Both the position numbers and the translations under genes were made by a program. A stretch of DNA of 64,000 nt from Brachycybe producta (taxonomy: Eukaryota > Arthropoda > Diplopoda > Playtdesmida > Andrognathidae). This document shows positions 60,776-64,000 of the stretch, piece after piece. Location of the stretch: contig JAUPFP010000027.1 in assembly GCA_036925085.1 (NCBI GenBank), positions 620,001-684,000 of the forward strand, read 5' to 3'. The notes beneath the pieces were generated by a model. That model was not told the origin of the DNA. It worked only from the letters and a program-made list of their open reading frames with translations, and made no database searches. How positions within the stretch are numbered: the first letter of the stretch is position 1; each line of letters starts with the position of its first letter.

Positions 60776-62990
60776 ATGGCGAAGACTTACGATTACTTGT
60801 TTAAATTGCTTTTAATTGGTGATTCCGGTGTTGGAAAAACATGTGTTTTATTTAGATTTTCAGAAGATGCATTCAATTCCACATTTATATCGACTATAGG
60901 TGAGTTAGAGTTTCATAAAGAAAAGCTTTTTAGTCGTATTTTCCTTATTTGTAGATGACGTGTTTTCACTTATGTTTTCTCTTTTTTGACGTCTTCTTCC
61001 TACCTGGTTGTTTTTTTTATACACTTGTTTCACACCGGATATCAATTATCTTTTGTCGTATCGCAAAAAAAGTTTACCTCCAACTTGTGAAATTCGTTTC
61101 ATTGTATTTTTTATGCAATTTTTAGGTATTGATTTTAAGATCAGAACGATAGAATTGGACGGTAAAAAGATAAAACTTCAAATATGGTGAATTATTATAT
61201 ATTTTTCTGTTTTTTTTTTTTTTTTATCTTTTAACTATTATTTTCTTTTAAATAGGGATACGGCGGGTCAAGAAAGGTTTCGAACGATCACAACAGCTTA
61301 TTACAGAGGAGCAATGGTACACATAATGCGTTAAATTGTAATAAATGTTACACAGACTTAATAATTTTTTGTTTGTTTGTAATTACTAGGGCATAATGTT
61401 GGTTTATGATATTTCGAATGAGAAGTCTTTTGAAAACATTAAAAACTGGATTCGAAATATAGAAGAAGTATGAAAGTTTTAGAATTCGACTAGAAGATTA
61501 CAAATTGGATTAGTTCTAAACCTTTTTTGTCTTTTGGTTATGTTTTATTTTTATTTTAGCACGCATCTGCGGATGTAGAAAAGATGATATTAGGTAATAA
61601 ATGTGACGTAAATGATAGGCGGCAAGTTTCTAAAGAACGTGGTGAACAGGTACGTAACTAATCTAGTTTAACAAGTGTGAATTCGTTGTCACTTTTGATC
61701 ATTTTTCTGGTCGTACAAACAGTTGGCTGTAGAATATGGGATTAAGTTTCTCGAAACGAGTGCGAAGTCTGGATTTAATGTCGAAGAGGCATTTTTTACG
61801 CTTGCTCGAGACATCAAAGCAAAGACAGAGAAGAAACTGGTACGTTCATTTCTTAGTCGAACCTTATTATCTCACTTATAACTTCTTCAAGAAACGTCGT
61901 TTATTGTGTCTTTAAAAACCAACCGCTTTTAGGTGGTTTTATGAACGGTGAAGAATTACTAGGATTTAGATTGGTTTTGCATTATGAACCAAACTTTAAA
62001 CTTTTAAAAGCTTCTAAACTGTTGAAGAAAGCTCTCAAATAGAGTCAGGACTCACACTTAGATTGGTATTTCTTTGGTTATATAATTCCATTTGTGATAG
62101 TTTGGAATTTTATTTCGCAGTTGTCTTTTGATTCAGTTTTTATGATGAAAGCTCAAACTTTATAGAGCTTAATTTTGTTTACATGTAAGAACAGTTTAAA
62201 GAAAAACTACAATTTGCTGAATTTTTTTTGCTTTCGATTGGGTTTATAAGGCGTTTAAAGACAAAACACGTTTTTTGTATGTTTGAGTGTTCTTAAAGTC
62301 GAAGAAAACACCATAAAATCAAATGATGTGAAATATATTTTGAAATTTCTTTTAGAATTTTTATTTATTTTTTTAAAGTGAATATCTTTTTATTTTATAA
62401 AATGAATTTATTCTAAAATATAAAATAATATGAGATTGATAGGTGAATTTTATGAAATTTTAAATCAAATTCTGACAAAAAAATCTGATTTAAATTTTAA
62501 AAAATCCAATTATTTCATTTAAAAAAGTTCTTATTTTTTATCCACTTTTGTTATTTGCACTTACATTTGTTTTAAAAAGTCACAGCTAAAAATGAACATA
62601 ATCATATTTTTATTTAATGGTTTCTTCTGTTTCATCTTTTGTTCTCTTCTTATTTTTTTCAAACTCTTCTTCACCGGAAAATAATGTGTTCTATAGAAGG
62701 TAACAGCAAGCACTTTTGCACGACTCTCGTGTGTTTTGTGTACCCTCTAAAGTTAAACGTTGCTTGCGTCCTTATTTTGTTTTTTTACGAAAAGCATGTT
62801 TGCAAGTTTAGGCAAATAGAATTTTGTTTTGTTTTATTGTTCTCATTTCCTCATACATTGGATAGAACCGAATATAAACAATTTCTTCTCATTTTAATAG
62901 GAGGCTACGAATCCACCAAAAGGTGGACACCAACTTAAAGCGAATGAACCATCGAAAAAATCATCAGGTTGGAAATGTTCCTTACTATAA
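60776..62990 (+). CDS. RAB8: Rab8 small GTPase
   Basis: Small GTPase that directs Golgi-to-plasma-membrane and ciliary vesicle traffic. Seven exons joined in phase: 60776-60899, 61126-61186, 61256-61316, 61390-61467, 61560-61649, 61723-61839, 62901-62990, giving 206 aa (human RAB8A/B 207). Seen: [20 protein letters not shown] with P-loop GDSGVGKT at 15-22; switch I/effector [13 protein letters not shown]; switch [18 protein letters not shown] at about 121-124; ETSAK at about 149-153; C-terminal tail ending SGWKCSLL, one prenylatable cysteine in a CaaX-like box as in RAB8B. The first 175 residues are nearly identical to vertebrate RAB8; the tail ([17 protein letters not shown]) is diverged as expected. 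Start context AACATGG. The last intron is the longest (1.06 kb). Confidence 0.97.
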
Positions 62991-64000
62991 AATAACCTCT
63001 CTAATCGACACAAACGACAAGGAAAATCTGAACTTTAGAGCACTTATTTGATTAATGCTCATATTTTTTGAGCAAGTCAAAGGACTTAATTAAAGGTAAA
63101 AAAGCGAATGTCTTATTTGTGTGTGTGTGCATTCTATGTGTATATGTGTGTGGAAACAGTGCAAATTTGAACAAGGGCTTTAATTAGTAAAAAAAAAAAG
63201 GTATCTTAATAAAATACATTGTATACATAATGTGTTGGGAGAAAATTAATTTGTGATGTGTGGTGAAGGGGAGGAATAGAGTCCTTTTTTTAGTAACCAT
63301 ATCTCACTTTGATCTTATTTTGGTTTTTCATTGCTTTAGATACTCAATTTGACTTTCAATTTTTGTACGTAAAAAATGTAATTTATATTGGCTGTTCACA
63401 GTTTTTAGAAGAATAATGCTATTGAAATAAAACTCACACAATTTATTTGGCCGTTAAATGCACCATTATTATATTATAAATAAATTGAAATAAATTTTTC
63501 TATGTGAGCACAACAGCAACAATTACTTTTAAAACTTTTATTGGTCGGTATATATATCATAAACATGGAATCAAATTATTAATGGCTTTTTGTAATGTAT
63601 TTTTGGCGGCATCCATTATTAATTGTAACAAAATCACTTCTTTTTATCTGATTAATTAACTGTTCTGTTAACAAAAATAATGTATGGGTAAAAATTCTTT
63701 TTTATATAAGAAAAGAAAATTTATGAAACGCATTCATCTGTCCAGAGTGATATTTGAAATTATGCCTTGATGATATTTGTTGATAAAATTATTAAATCAA
63801 ATTTTTTTAGACATTGCAAATGTATAAAATATTGGGTTGTATTTTTTGTATTTCTATGAATATGTTGCCAAGTGTCCTATTTTTATTAGGTCCTGTTCTC
63901 AACATGACCTGCCTCAGAGGAAGGAGAATCTTATGACGTCAGAGGGGCTGACGAAAGAATTTTGGCAATGTCATTTTGTCTAATAAAAATGGGTAATAAC
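62991..64000. other. RAB8 3' UTR and downstream sequence
   Basis: Contains a GT run near 63119-63150. After the poly(A) signal, AT-rich to the end; a TGACGTCA string at about 63934-63941 lies in a less AT-rich patch. No gene recognised. Confidence 0.4.
63426..63431 (+). terminator. Poly(A) signal AATAAA for RAB8
   Basis: AATAAA about 440 bp past the stop codon; earlier AATAAA-like strings (AATAAAATAC near 63208) could also serve. Confidence 0.4.

Overview
This is an AT-rich nuclear window from an animal, most likely an invertebrate. The evidence is seven spliced genes with GT-AG introns and metazoan domain combinations: an F-BAR/SH2/tyrosine kinase of the FES/FER type, ORC4, an ornithine decarboxylase antizyme with a +1 frameshift site, and Rab8 with a CaaX-like tail. 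I cannot name the phylum from sequence alone. All gene models below were built by hand by joining exons in phase, and the translated lengths match the usual family lengths.

Layout. 1-6.6 kb: no gene; homopolymers and foldback (MITE-like) repeats. 6651-8828 (-): ORC4. About 8.9-17.5 kb: a tandem satellite of about 608 bp per unit, 14 monomers by one landmark, each carrying a tRNA-like (SINE head) segment. It fills almost all of the space between the divergent ORC4 and RNF113 genes. 17956-19548 (+) RNF113 and 19739-20710 (-) ATP6V1F are convergent, with overlapping poly(A) signals. 21.05-22.4 kb holds an inverted, dispersed relative of the satellite edge. 22.4-29.6 kb is a repeat-rich intergenic region with three Helentron/Helitron-like copies, a hAT MITE with an intact 8-bp duplication, a TTAA-flanked MITE and a foldback holding telomere-like repeats. 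29680-35899 (+): FES/FER kinase, 17 coding exons. 37335-42932 (+): antizyme (OAZ). 44.6-45.1 kb: decayed LINE reverse-transcriptase tail. 46852-56727 (-): MFSD6-like transporter, 8 coding exons, whose largest intron carries a 0.73-kb CT tract and several MITEs. 60776-62990 (+): RAB8, 7 coding exons.

The genes are housekeeping and signalling functions with no operon-like relation: replication initiation, spliceosome/ubiquitin, vacuolar acidification, tyrosine kinase signalling, polyamine control, membrane transport and exocytic traffic. The notable biology is (1) the antizyme frameshift cassette with a strong predicted 3' hairpin, (2) the tRNA-like-bearing satellite with a higher-order T-A-G unit order, and (3) an unusually readable set of small DNA transposons with intact target duplications, including one Helentron inserted into another repeat whose empty site can be read in a sister copy.
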